From Amoebidium appalachense (Eukaryota > Ichthyosporea): DNA of 25,834 nucleotides. A model generated the notes under the pieces. That model ran no database searches and was not told the origin of the DNA. It saw nothing but the letters and a program-made list of their open reading frames with translations. The DNA is taken from the NCBI GenBank assembly GCA_963693365.1, contig CAVNZM010000055.1, forward strand, positions 1 to 25,834, in the 5' to 3' direction. Each line of letters starts with the position of its first letter. Position 1 is the stretch's first letter. The translations under genes and the position numbers were made by a program. Positions 1 through 22,585 of this stretch are shown here, in pieces.

Positions 1-188
1 AAAAACCATCATGTTTCTAAGGAAACCCACGCGCACATGTTTTCTTGTGTTCTCCATGAACGGCATGATTGGTTGGCTCTGCAACCACAAAAATGACTCG
101 ATTCACAGTGTTGTGGCCGGTCGATGTCTTCTGCGCTGAGTTCCTAAAGTATTTTTTTTTTCTTTTCTTTTTTTTTTTTTTTTTACAG

Positions 189-12707
<12,519 letters not shown>

Positions 12708-12999
12708 TGCTAAATTGCTAAATATAGCATCATGATTATTAAAGCAGCCTCTCCATGAGCTGCTAGTGCTACGGCAATTATTGGAACATAGTAGAATTAT
12801 ATCATTCAATGTTATGTCGAGATCATTGTTTATGTTGCTTTAAGAGTTCTGCAGTGCTTTTATAAATGCCGACAGTGTCCTTAAGGGTCCCTAACCCACA
12901 CGTTGAGACCCACGGTGCTGGGTACTGGTATGCCGTTGTGTGCTGTTGTTTCCACCAACATGATATATAATGTAGTATTTTAGTATTATAGAATAATGT

Positions 13000-13005
13000 A
13001 ATAAA
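13000..13005 (+). terminator. Candidate polyadenylation signal AATAAA for the secreted-protein gene
   Basis: AATAAA lies 293 bases after the stop codon in AT-rich sequence. A nearer variant, ATTAAA, is at 12738-12743. Either could be used; only transcript data would decide. Confidence 0.45.
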
Positions 13006-13021
13006 AAGGATGATGTAGAGA

Positions 13022-13110
13022 ATGTGTAGCCTAAAACGAGTACGAGATCCCTCCCTCTTTCCTCTCGGCCCCGCCCCCTTCCCCCCTCTTACTCACACAC
13101 ACTCTCTCAA

Positions 13111-13147
<37 letters not shown>

Positions 13148-13274
13148 ATCCCTCTATCCCTCTATCCCTCTCTCCCTCCCTCTCTCTCTCTCTCTGTGGG
13201 TGTGTGTGTGTGGGTGTGTTAAAGAGGCCGTCCGCGGAGAAAGCGATATAGCTTGAAGTCTTAGCTATCACCCG

Positions 13275-13312
<38 letters not shown>

Positions 13313-13530
13313 ATACACGGTGTGGTTGTGTGTGTGTGTGTTGGGGGGAGGGGGGGGGGGGGGGGGGGTATACACGGTGTGTGTGTACGTGTGTGTGTGT
13401 GTTGGGGGGAGGGGGGGGGGGGGGGGGTGGTATACACGGTGTGCTTGTGTGTGTGTACATGTACATGTGTGTGTGGGCGGGCGGGGGGGGGAGGGGGGGA
13501 GGGGGGGGCTTTCCACGGTGCTTGTACATG
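13022..13530. repeat. Simple-repeat block downstream of gene 1
   Basis: CT repeat (13104-13195), a G run (13276-13310), then three tandem units of about 60 bp, each GTATACACGGTGTG plus GT repeat plus TTGGGGGGA plus G run. No coding signal is seen from 13006 to 13911; an A/G-rich stretch lies at 13612-13695. Confidence 0.85.
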
Positions 13531-13911
13531 TTCATGCATATTATTATTGCTTTTTCCCAGTGCATGTGTGCGTGTACATTATCATGCCCCGCAAGTTTCA
13601 GAATCCATATTTAAAGGGGGAAAGAAAAAAGGGGGGAAAAGAGGGGTTAAAGAAACAGAAAACAGTCAGAATTACTAGAAAGAAAGAAAAACACGAGTGG
13701 TTAACGCCAGTGCATGCGCACGTGTTCAACTAGTGGCTAATAAACAACACTCTGTTGATTGAAAATGGGTCCCCCAGGCCCCGTAAGGACTTGCAATTGG
13801 CGAACTAAGACCTTTAAGTCCGCCTCATAACTGCTATATATGGTAACTGTTTGTTATCCGCTAGTAACTGTATACTACATATAGTTTGCCAGAGTGAAGA
13901 CACGTGTGTTT

Positions 13912-14107
13912 TATCGTCACTATGTGCTGCGTATGTATTTGAGAATGATGAAGGGGGGTTGATGGACGGCTTCACGCTAGCCCCAACCCGCACACTACTG
14001 AGCTCTAGTGTGTCTACTTACATCGGCAGTGATGCCAGCTAAGTGTTGTAGTTGATGGCACAAGAGCCCCCCTACTTTATATACCCTGGCTGCTACCCAC
14101 TACGTTG
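13912..14107 (-). repeat. Left (3') LTR remnant
   Basis: About 90% alike by eye to 17814-18023, same orientation. TATATAAA on the - strand at 14083-14076 fits an LTR promoter. Its inner edge CAACGTAG coincides with the end of the RT reading frame, so its 5' part may have gone with the deletion. Confidence 0.8.
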
Positions 14108-14519
14108 ACAAATCTGTCTTGGCTAACACCGTACATCTACCCATTTTATCTATTAATTCCTGGATGTTGGGCATCGGCCACTGTTTCTTCACGGTCACCT
14201 GAATTAATTTTCGTAGGTCTGATATAAATTGCCAATCACCATTGGATTTCTTTATCCGAAAAATTGGGTGACACCATGCTGACAGTGTTGGTTCTATTTG
14301 TCCTTTCCTGACCATTTTCTCTGCGATTTTCTTTGCCGCCTCCTCTTTGATTTGTTCTAAACGCCATTGTTTTATATACACCGGTGGACTGTCTCCAGTG
14401 TCGATCTCTATCTCAAAGCCTTTTATCTGACTAAACTCATCTGGGTCACCTGAAACGAAGCAGGTAGCATGTTTCTCAAGTAAGTCTTCTACCTTAACGT
14501 GCATTCTAGGGGGAACCAA
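14100..14519 (-). pseudogene. Reverse transcriptase, N-terminal fragment
   Basis: Contains LLEKHATCFVSGDPDEFSQI, the primer-grip side motif GQIEPTLSAWCHPIFRIKKS, a NGDWQFISDLRKLI stretch (equivalent of 'DGSWRxCVDYRxLN') and PMPNIQELIDKMGRCTVLAK, ending TDLS. This is standard Ty3 RT order up to motif A. The sequence then runs into the LTR, so the YxDD catalytic motif, RNase H and integrase are absent. Confidence 0.88.
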
Positions 14520-14649
14520 TGACCAATCGAAACATGCCGGAATCGAAGCGCTGGGGGTTGGTGTCTGCTTTTGTGTATCACCTATACCCTTTGGAATTTC
14601 ATGCTAATCGCCAATGCTCTCCCCCGAGCTACCTACAGCATGGACTCCT

Positions 14650-15213
14650 TCACCACCACTGAGGCACGACAGATTCAGTGGTACTTGTATTAACATTCTG
14701 GTAAGTGCGCTCCCACACACCTTGAATGCAAGACAGTGATTGGCGAGCTCTCTCTCTTGCACCCCTGTATGTGTTCCTAAAAAATGCCTTAGCGCGTGCT
14801 ATCCTATCAGGATTTTCAGTGGTCAGCGCGTTTGCTTCATCTATCTTCTGTTTGCTTAATTTGTCCAAGTGATCTTTATCGACCTCGACAGAATAAATAG
14901 TTTCGTATTTAGATGTTATAGGCTGGAACCATCCGATCACACGAGGAAAAGTGACATCCACATCATGGTGGTTATTAACAATAATCTGCATGGCGTTATT
15001 CTTTTCGATCTCATAAACAAGAGGCATCAATACATAAGAAAAATGTATGGTGGGGGACTTATCTGGATTCTCCGCTGGCCAGAAGTAACCGATAGTGCTG
15101 GGCGCTGGAGGATTTTTGATATACGCCCATTGTCTCCGACCAGAATGCGCAGGAATCACCTTTTGCTCTGCTGACACCGTCACAGCACACAATGAATAAG
15201 GAGAAGGACCCAT
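14650..15213 (-). pseudogene. Ty3 pol segment between protease and reverse transcriptase
   Basis: 187 codons with VIPAHSGRRQWAYIKNPPAP, IGYFWPAENPDKSP and NAMQIIVNNHHDVDVTFPRV. Ty3 elements carry a comparable beta-rich segment with 'V-x-I-P-A-x-S' after the protease. The frame is shifted relative to the preceding segment, and stops lie between it and RT. Confidence 0.7.
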
Positions 15214-15271
15214 CAGATTCTGTGCTGGAATATCCTCTCCCCCAACCGTGGTTAGTGAGTGTTTTTAATGG

Positions 15272-15427
15272 TTAGTGGTTTTTATATACTGTTTTGCAAA
15301 GTCTTTCTTCAAGTATTGCATCGTGCTGAACATTTTCTAATACTAAAAATGGCCAGTAATACATTGTATTTCCAAGGAACAAAGGGATAACACACTTGCC
15401 AAGCACATTCAGTGAATCATTTTGTTT
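15272..15427 (-). pseudogene. C-terminal half of retropepsin
   Basis: LNVLGKCVIPLFLGNTMYYW, FLVLENVQHDAILEERL and a stop at 15272. Strand pattern and the AIL-E motif match the second half of Ty3 retropepsins (hydrophobic strands, then I-L-G). It is cut from the active-site half by the SINE. Confidence 0.7.
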
Positions 15428-15438
15428 AACAGAGCCCA
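15428..15438 (+). repeat. SINE target-site duplication, left copy
   Basis: AACAGAGCCCA, exactly repeated at 15982-15992. Confidence 0.8.
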
Positions 15439-15981
15439 GAAGTGCAGTGGTAAGATCTCTGCGTGTCAAGCTCAAAGTCGCAGGATCGATCCTGGATACT
15501 TCAGATTTTTGTTCTGCCTCGACGGTCCACCGGTCTGGCCGCCCCCTAGAAGCCAATGACGTCATGAACAGCACCGGCCTTCTGACGTCGACGGCGCGCC
15601 GCTTGGGCATTCCGGCCCAACGTTCAAGTGGGAGACCAATCCGAGTCACCGGCCACGGTTCGGGTCAGCGTCCTGGGCATGGGGTCTTCCCTTTCAAGTC
15701 TTTATGTTTGTGTATGTGTCCTGGGTCGCTTCCGGCTGGTGTTGTTAAAGTGAGCTGTGCTCACTTCCCCACTAGCGTTGCTGCGGCTAGAACCGTGGGA
15801 TAAGGCGTAACTAAAAATAGTGCCAGTTGGGGTCAATCAGAATCCTGACTTATGAGTGTGCTGTACAGTACGATCTGTGTCTAGGCGGAAGACGGTAAGC
15901 TCCCCGGAGGCAGTGCCTCGCCGGGAGTGAAACGGGATAAAAAAAAAGAAAATAATCATAATTAAAAAACCCTAAACCCTA
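15439..15981 (+). mobile_element. tRNA-like SINE inserted in the Ty3 relic
   Basis: The 5' head (15439-15505) resembles a tRNA: GAAGT pairs with ACTTC, an A-box-like GCAGTGGTAAGAT and a B-box-like AGGATCGATCC are present. A GC-rich body follows, then an A-rich tail (15939-15969) and two CCCTAAA units. An 11-bp direct repeat AACAGAGCCCA flanks it (15428-15438 and 15982-15992). Transcription would be by RNA polymerase III. Orientation is opposite to the host element. Confidence 0.75.
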
Positions 15982-15992
15982 AACAGAGCCCA
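15982..15992 (+). repeat. SINE target-site duplication, right copy
   Basis: AACAGAGCCCA, immediately after the A-rich, CCCTAAA-containing tail. It overlaps the last A of the second CCCTAAA unit, so the border could shift by a base or two. Confidence 0.8.
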
Positions 15993-16445
15993 CACGTGTG
16001 TTTGTTTGTCTTAGTGTTAACACGTCTTTGTGCTATAGGTTATATACTGCTGCGCTTATTAACAATGAGAAGCACCACTGTCACATAGTGTTTTGTAATG
16101 CATGCTATCAATGTGAACATCAACATACATGTGTGGGTCGATGTCATGCGATACAATGGGGGAAACATCAATGCAATGCACTTTGCGTGGTGTATGATAC
16201 ATGCAGTCGTAAGGGAGAGTAGAGTCGGGAGATTGAACATAGGAATGCTTTCTTTTATTGTCAACCTGCCCATCGACACTAGCGGGAACTGCCCTACTAT
16301 CAGCTCCCGTGCATTCCTATTTTGCCTGGCTACCACAACCAGCACCTGCTACCCCATCATTGAATCCTTTTCTGCTAGGGCAAGCATAAGCCTTATGTTC
16401 TACAGAACCACACACCCAACAACCTGTGTACTTTTTCTTAATCTG
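15993..16445 (-). pseudogene. Zinc knuckle and N-terminal half of retropepsin
   Basis: Beyond the gag stop, in the same frame, lies a CCHC knuckle (CWVCGSVEHKAYAC, C-x2-C-x4-H-x4-C) near 16415-16374. After another stop the frame gives MYVDVHIDSMHYKTLCDSGA, whose DSGA (about 16082-16071) is the aspartic-protease active-site motif. Two stops follow directly, then the SINE's target-site duplication. Confidence 0.75.
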
Positions 16446-17299
16446 TTAGTCTTGCGGCTTTGTAATCCTACCATTTTCTCTAGTGCCATGCAGTCCTCCA
16501 CGACCACCAAGACTTCCACGTCCCACCCGCCCCCGCCCGCGCCCACGCCCACGCCCACCAAACCCACCACACCCACCGCAACCAAAACTAGCAACATCAC
16601 CTGGATCTATAGCATTGGAAGAGGGAGCCTGGGCCGGAGCTGGTGTCTGTGCAGGTTTTGAACCACGGGCGAGTGGAACATAGTGACGGGCGTTAGCAGT
16701 GACGTCCATTTCATAACGAGCAATGCTAGTGTCTATAACCTTAGCTAACGTTTCACCCTGAGCAGCTGCACGAACGTGTGGATAGTTATGGAGAGCTATC
16801 TGCCATTGATAAATCTTAGTCGACTCGTTTTGATCTCCACAGAACGAAAGAGTTTTCAGGAATTTGGTTTTCCATGTACGAAGGTTACGTTGATGATTGT
16901 ATACGCTAGGGTTGTAATAATATGTGCATAGCATGCATATGCATGGGAAATACGCAAGGGTGTTATGAAAAGTTGACGGTATGCTGTAAGGAATTCGTTT
17001 AAATATGTATATAAAGACAAATCCATCTGCTCCAGCGGTTCATATGCTTCGTCGATGATCAAGATTCACAGTGCCCGAAATTTAGCAGGTGCAGTAGCGT
17101 ATGCAACAGAAGGAGGATGGTTATTATTAGCCTTGTGGTTACCATTATTGTTATGGTCGTCTCCATCTTCATTTCCGTCGCCGCCAGCGCCACACATGCC
17201 ATCGATGCCACCTTTGAGTGGGCCTGGTAGATCGTTTTGATTGGTCGAGTCCGCATTGCTCCGCATCATCATTGGAATGTGCACGTGAGTCATTGTCAT
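16446..17299 (-). pseudogene. Ty3-type gag, frame-broken
   Basis: Three reading-frame pieces follow one another. 17299-17066 is an N-terminal part, Asn/Asp/Gly-rich, with PPSVAYATAPAKFRAL. 17062-16856 holds PLEQMDLSLYTYLNEF. 16934-16446 has the capsid-like YQWQIALHNYPHVRAAAQG, then a Gly/Arg-rich nucleocapsid region (GGRGRGRGRGR). Frame changes near 17066 and 16900 and a stop at 16446 show decay. Ty3 Gag carries capsid then nucleocapsid, as seen here. Confidence 0.7.
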
Positions 17300-17907
17300 A
17301 GTACTCCTGTGGGGTCAAAGTAGCTGTTTTCGTCGTCACTAGAATTGGCGTGTTTTCTTGCAGGTATAACACGTTTGAGAGGCCAAACAGGCGGAGTGTA
17401 AATGTGGTTATGTGTATTGCAAATAATGTTTTTAACAACGCGGGATGTATAGTAATGTAGCATGTAGTGTCCGACTGGTTTAGTGTGGAATGTGTTCGCG
17501 CATACCAAAGGATGCGTTGCGGCCATGATGACGGCGGTAAGGAGAAGCGAGTGGGCCAGCAGCGAAGCAGCTTCAGACGTAGCAATTTGGACAATAATGC
17601 TTCCGTAAATCCATGTCGAGGTCAGTAATAAAAGTGTGATGTAGGCAATGAAAAAAATAATGAATTCAAAGCTGGCTGCGTGTATGGTTAGATGCAGCAG
17701 CACGTTGCGCACTTTGGGACCTGCCAAAGCCATTCCTGTGTTGGAGTAGAATGGTATGCACCTCCACCAGTGTTGAATCGTCACTGGAATGGTATGCACC
17801 TCCACCATTGTTGTATCGTCACTATGTGCTGTCACGGTAGCTGCGTACGTATTTGATAATGATAAGGGGGGGTTGATGGACGGTTTTAAGCTAGCCCCAA
17901 CCCGCAC
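17296..17907 (-). other. Leader ORF of the Ty3-type element, 203 codons, hydrophobic segments
   Basis: The ORF begins in the right LTR and ends with TGA at the gag start: ATGA overlaps the ATG at 17299. It has two or three hydrophobic stretches (FEFIIFFIAYITLLLL; LLAHSLLLTAVIMA) and a basic/acidic tail (KRVIPARKHANSSDDENS). No known domain. It may be chance open frame in the leader or a decayed extension of gag. Confidence 0.35.
17740..17813. repeat. Tandem duplication next to the right LTR
   Basis: AATGGTATGCACCTCCACCA and the following TGTTGxATCGTCACT occur twice, about 40 bp apart, spilling into the LTR edge. Confidence 0.8.
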
Positions 17908-18023
17908 ACTACTGAGCTCTAGTGTGTCTACTTACATCGGCAGTGTTGCCAGCTAAGTGTTGTTGTTGACGGCACAAGAGCCCCCCTACCATATATACCC
18001 TGGCTGCTGTAACCACTACGTTG
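17814..18023 (-). repeat. Right (5') LTR remnant
   Basis: Matches 13912-14107, with an extra 9-10 bases (near TCACGGTAGC). A TATATA motif lies at 17991-17997 on the - strand. The true LTR may extend to the right beyond 18023, where the left copy offers no match because of the deletion. Typical TG/CA ends were not found with confidence. Confidence 0.75.
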
Positions 18024-19060
18024 GTACCCAGCCAATCAGCTCAGCTCACTTAGTCTAGTCTACCAATAGACAATAGAGGTTCAACTATCCAATCCAAATA
18101 CAGATCTCTCATCTATCCCCATAGAATCGATCCTCCCCTTTTCTCACCCCCCGTACCCGCATATAATCCGCACCATGTTGCGAAATCTGGGGGTAATCGG
18201 CAGGTAAACTGGGCAGCACTTTTCGATCCGCAGGTTATCGGCGGTAGGGTAAAAACTAGACCAGCGCACGCGACACATTGGCAGCCACCTGCGATTATCG
18301 TGCGATAAAAGGCGGCCTCGTGCGCTACATACGCGACAGGCTTATGGCCCCATTATGTTCGGAATCGGACGATGGAATGTTGTACCGAAATTAGCCGACC
18401 AATCGAAAATGGATATTGTACAAACCGGGGGTTATGCCGAGGGCTGCCCTTGCCGACGAATGTGGCTGGTGTGCGTAATATTTTCTTTTGACTGGATTTA
18501 TTCGACGTACTGAGAAGACAATAATTTATTATTCTGATAATGGAAAAATTTGTAAAGTTTACAATTTCGATGTAGGGTTACGCAATCAAACGGTTGCCGA
18601 AAGAGCCACTGAGAGGCCTCGGGTGACCCCCTTCCACCCCTGCCAGTAGTCACGCTTTGAAGACAAAAGCCAAGCGTAATGCAGCGTGGATGCACACTAA
18701 GCAAGCAAATTGATAGTCCAGGAGTGTGTTACTCATATGAAGTCAGTCTCAGATACATGTCCTTTGACTGTTTCTCCTTATCCTTTAATTCCTTCTTGGT
18801 GTGTCACCAGGCTCCAGTCACACAGTGTCTGGCAACCGAAAGCATGCCCTTTGTTCACATTGTGTACAGATTAACAAGCGAAATATATATACATTTGGGG
18901 GGGCAGGGTGGAAGTGAATAAAACAATTGAATGCACCGAAAACGTGTCCAAACCATTAATCAAAGCTGTGGATTAATACTCAAAGCCTGACGGGATAGGG
19001 GCTAAAAGATAGTGATTCGAGTTGATACTGTAACAAAATATTGGTCACTCCAATATGAAA
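18024..19060. other. Intergenic stretch, no gene seen
   Basis: About 1 kb without a supported exon. The part 18170-18460 is relatively CpG-rich; the rest is AT-richer. The right LTR might extend into its start. Confidence 0.5.
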
Positions 19061-19270
19061 ATCCCTCCACGGAAGGTATAATTACACATGTACAATAAAT
19101 GAACACGTTATCAGAGTTAATACCCTCCAAGAAGGTATTGGATTATTACGTCGGACTACAATTGGTCATAACATTCTCAATCTAATACCTGCTGCAGAGG
19201 GTATTAGCTTTTGATCTCGTACTAGAATATCAAGCAAAGTGGAATTCAATACCTTCCACGGAGGGCATAA
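19061..19270. repeat. Four spaced quasi-palindromes (AATACCxTCC...GGAxGGTATT type)
   Basis: ATCCCTCCACGGAAGGTATA at 19061, AATACCCTCCAAGAAGGTAT at 19119, TAATACCTGCTGCAGAGGGT at 19183 and AATACCTTCCACGGAGGGCA at 19248, spaced 57-65 bp. The spacers are AT-rich and partly alike (ATTGGTCA occurs in two). Confidence 0.8.
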
Positions 19271-19336
19271 GCCTTAAACGACGCATCTAAATGATGAGCA
19301 ATCTTTATCTTTGAGCATACGGTAATGATATCAGGT

Positions 19337-19342
19337 ATACAT

Positions 19343-19375
<33 letters not shown>

Positions 19376-19422
19376 CACACGTGTGCGCATAATAATAATT
19401 CAATTTCATTCATATATATGAT

Positions 19423-19473
<51 letters not shown>

Positions 19474-19519
19474 TGCGCAGAATAATAATTCACTTTCATT
19501 CATATATATGATGCACACG

Positions 19520-19551
<32 letters not shown>

Positions 19552-19610
19552 CACACGTACACGCACACGCACACACCATACACACACCATGCACACACAC
19601 ACACACACAA
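19337..19610. repeat. (CA)n blocks with a duplicated 40-bp spacer
   Basis: CA repeats flank two copies of GTGTGCGCA/ATAATAATTC...ATATATATGATGCACA, at 19381 and 19471, a 90-bp period. Confidence 0.88.
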
Positions 19611-19751
19611 TGTACTGCAATTCTTCTGCATTCGTGCAATGTTGCTCTGAAACAGAAATCATACATACATACCGATGGCCATGCATTAATGCAGCAATTA
19701 CGTAACTACAAAATATAAAATCAACTATAGTCCACCAAAAGAGGAACCTAC

Positions 19752-19994
19752 TGTGAAACTCTTGCTTTCTATTAGGAATGTGATTGAATTTCGGAATAAC
19801 TCGTGCTGGTGGCGGTGGCCGTGCCGTATTTTTACGGGCAGGTTTAAGCTGCAGGCTGACATTGTCGTGATATGAATAACCGAATCCCGGAATAACGCGC
19901 GCTGGTGGCGCTGGCCGTGCCACTTTCTTACGTGCAGGTAGAAGCGGATTGTCATCGTCGTCAGATGATGCAGATCTCTTTCTGGCAGACCCAG
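19752..19994 (-). CDS. Gene 2 exon: basic/Pro-rich tail with internal repeat
   Basis: Acceptor ACGGGAG after a long C run (sense), donor GTAGGT, 243 nt, phase 1-1. Encodes [16 protein letters not shown] and two copies of a PARK(K/N)xARPxPPARVIPxF unit. ARKRS and PARKK look like nuclear-localisation-type basic clusters. Reading past the donor runs into a GT repeat. Confidence 0.6.
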
Positions 19995-20016
19995 CTCCCG
20001 TGGGGGGGAACCCGGG

Positions 20017-20063
<47 letters not shown>

Positions 20064-20210
20064 GGTTGGTGGCGTTGGAGAAAAAAAAGGGCGCTTCTTT
20101 CTTAGCGTTGGAAGGAAGGGGTTGGGGAGGAGGGGGGCAATGATAAACTCAGTACATGATGTATTTGGTGTGTGTTCACTTGCACACACATTGTGTTTTT
20201 CTTTTTTCCG

Positions 20211-20242
<32 letters not shown>

Positions 20243-20841
20243 CCCTTCCCAATATGTTTCTCTGATGGATTGAACGGGGAGGGGTCACCGTGGGAGAGAG
20301 GAGGGGAGGTGAGTCACCATTATTGACGTGACCATCTTTGAACTGCCCATCTTTCTTCTCCTCCTCCTCCTCCTCCTCCTCCTCCTCCTCCTCCTCCTCT
20401 TCCATTTCCTCCTCTCCTTCTACTTCCTCCTCCTCCTCCACCTCCTCCTCCTCCATTTCCTCCTCTCCTTCTACCCTCCTCCTCCTCCTCCTCCTCCTCC
20501 TCCTCCTCTTCCCCCTCCTCCTCTTCCCCCTCCGCCTCCTCCTCCTCCTCCGGTTCCTCCTCCTCATCCTCCACTTCCTTCACCTCTTCCACCTCCTCGT
20601 CCGACGACATGCCTGCATTGACAAAGTACCAAAAATCAGCATTTCCAGTGACAATCCTGTAAAAATACGTACTAATGATTGCTTGTGGGGCATGTGTGTA
20701 ACCGTGACCCTTTGAGGCAAAACCCCAGATTGGAGGAATGAGAATTTCTTATTGAACGGAAGAGTAGACCCTTGCATAAGTGTATGAATTTAGCCTAAGT
20801 ATGCGGCAGCCTTTAAGTTTCTTTTGGTGTCACGGTGTGTT

Positions 20842-20906
<65 letters not shown>

Positions 20907-21883
20907 GGCGCGTATGTGTGTGTGTATCTGTGACTGTGAAAGGAGAGGGGGGGGGGGGGGTGATAATGTTGGTGCTTATCTTTCGTTATAATAATTCAGT
21001 ATTACTATTATTGGGGGGGGGGGGGGGGGGGGGGGGGTCCCACCTTCCTCAGGCCGACCGTCTGGCAGCGCATCCTCCGGCTCCTCGTCAGTTGATGATT
21101 CTGCAGCAAGAAACGAAACCATATTAATAAGGAGTAAACGGGGGAAGGGGAGGGGGGGAGGGGGGGGGGGGGTGTGGTGGGGGGAGGGGGGCGAGGGAGA
21201 GGGGGGAGGTGAGGGGGAGGGACAAAATGATGTGCCGGTGCATGCTGTGCAGGTGTGTGAATGTGTGTGTGTATGTGACATGGTGAGTGCAGGTGGGGAA
21301 GGGGGATGGGGTATGGGGCGATGGGGGGGTGGGGGGATGGAAGGGGGGGGGGGGGGGGGGGGAGTAGCCAAATAAAGCAATTCGAAAAAAGTGCTTGAGC
21401 TGGAGAGGATTTACAAAAATTGAAACGGATATTTCAAATAAAGTGGTTGGATGTGGGGAGCCATAGCATTATTTTTTAAAATGAAATACATTCTCTGGGG
21501 GGGGGGGGGGGGGGGGGGGGGGGAGGGGGGGGGAAATATGGGGGGCGAGGGAGAGGGGGAGGGGGTGGGGAGGGGGGGGAGGTGAGTGGGATGGACAAAA
21601 TGATGTGCCGGTGCATGCCGTGTAGGTGTGTGAATGTGTGTGTATGTGACATGGTGTGTGCATGTGGGGGTGGGGGGGGGGGGGGGGGGGGAGTAGCCAA
21701 ACAAAGCAATTCGAACAAAGTATTTGTAATGAGGCAAAACGCCGGATTAAAGGAAAGAGAATTTCATATTGAATGGAAGAGTAGACCGGTGCATGAGTGT
21801 ATGAATTTAGTTTACGTATGCGGTAGCCTTTAAGTTTCTTTTGGTGTCAGGGTGTGGGTGTGTGTTAGTGTATGTGTGGGTGT

Positions 21884-21945
<62 letters not shown>

Positions 21946-22384
21946 ATCTGTGACTGTGAAAGTAGGGGGGGGGGGGGGGGGGTGATATTGTTGGTGCTTT
22001 TTTCTCTGTGGGGGGGGGGGGGGGGGGGGGGGGGGGGAAGATGGGGGGCGAGGGAACGGGGGGAGGGGGGGAGGGGGGAGGTGAGTGGAGGGACAAAATG
22101 ATGTGCCGGTGCATGCCGTGTAGGTGTGTGAATGTGTGTGTATGTGGCATGGTGTGTGCATGTGTGTGTGTGTGGGGGGGGGGGGGGGAGGGGGGGAGGG
22201 GGGAGTAGCCAAACAAAGCAATTCGAAAAAAGTATTTGAGGCAAAACGCCGGATTGGAGGAAAGAGAATTTCATATTGAACGGAAGAGTAGACCGGTGCA
22301 TGAGTGTATGAATTTAGTTTACGTATGCGGTAGCCTTTAAGTTTCTTTTGGTGTCAGGGTGTGGGTGTGTGTTAGTGTGTGTTA

Positions 22385-22458
<74 letters not shown>

Positions 22459-22551
22459 GCGTGTATCTGTGGCTGTGAAAGAGGGGGGGGGGGGGGGGGT
22501 TGATATTGTTGGTGCTTATCTTTCATTATTATTTTTCAAGTATTAGTATTA

Positions 22552-22585
<34 letters not shown>

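Larger units (their letters stand above)
13912..18023 (-). mobile_element. Decayed, internally deleted Ty3/gypsy-type LTR retrotransposon
   Basis: Two direct repeats (13912-14107 and 17814-18023) flank - strand gag, zinc-knuckle, retropepsin, post-protease and reverse-transcriptase segments in Ty3 order. Stops and frame changes separate the parts. RT stops at the left repeat, so its catalytic part, RNase H and integrase are missing. A SINE interrupts the protease region. Both repeats carry a TATA motif on the - strand. The element is a non-functional relic. Confidence 0.85.

Noticed and set aside
15439-15505. Functional tRNA gene
   Set aside because: Acceptor stem is imperfect, the D-arm is short and no clear anticodon arm forms; it continues into a SINE body and A-rich tail.
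15396-15803. 135-codon + strand ORF
   Set aside because: Lies across the SINE head and body; no family resemblance and explained by the non-coding element.
15970-15983. Telomere or chromosome end from CCCTAAA units
   Set aside because: Only two units, inside an element with sequence on both sides; best read as the SINE tail.
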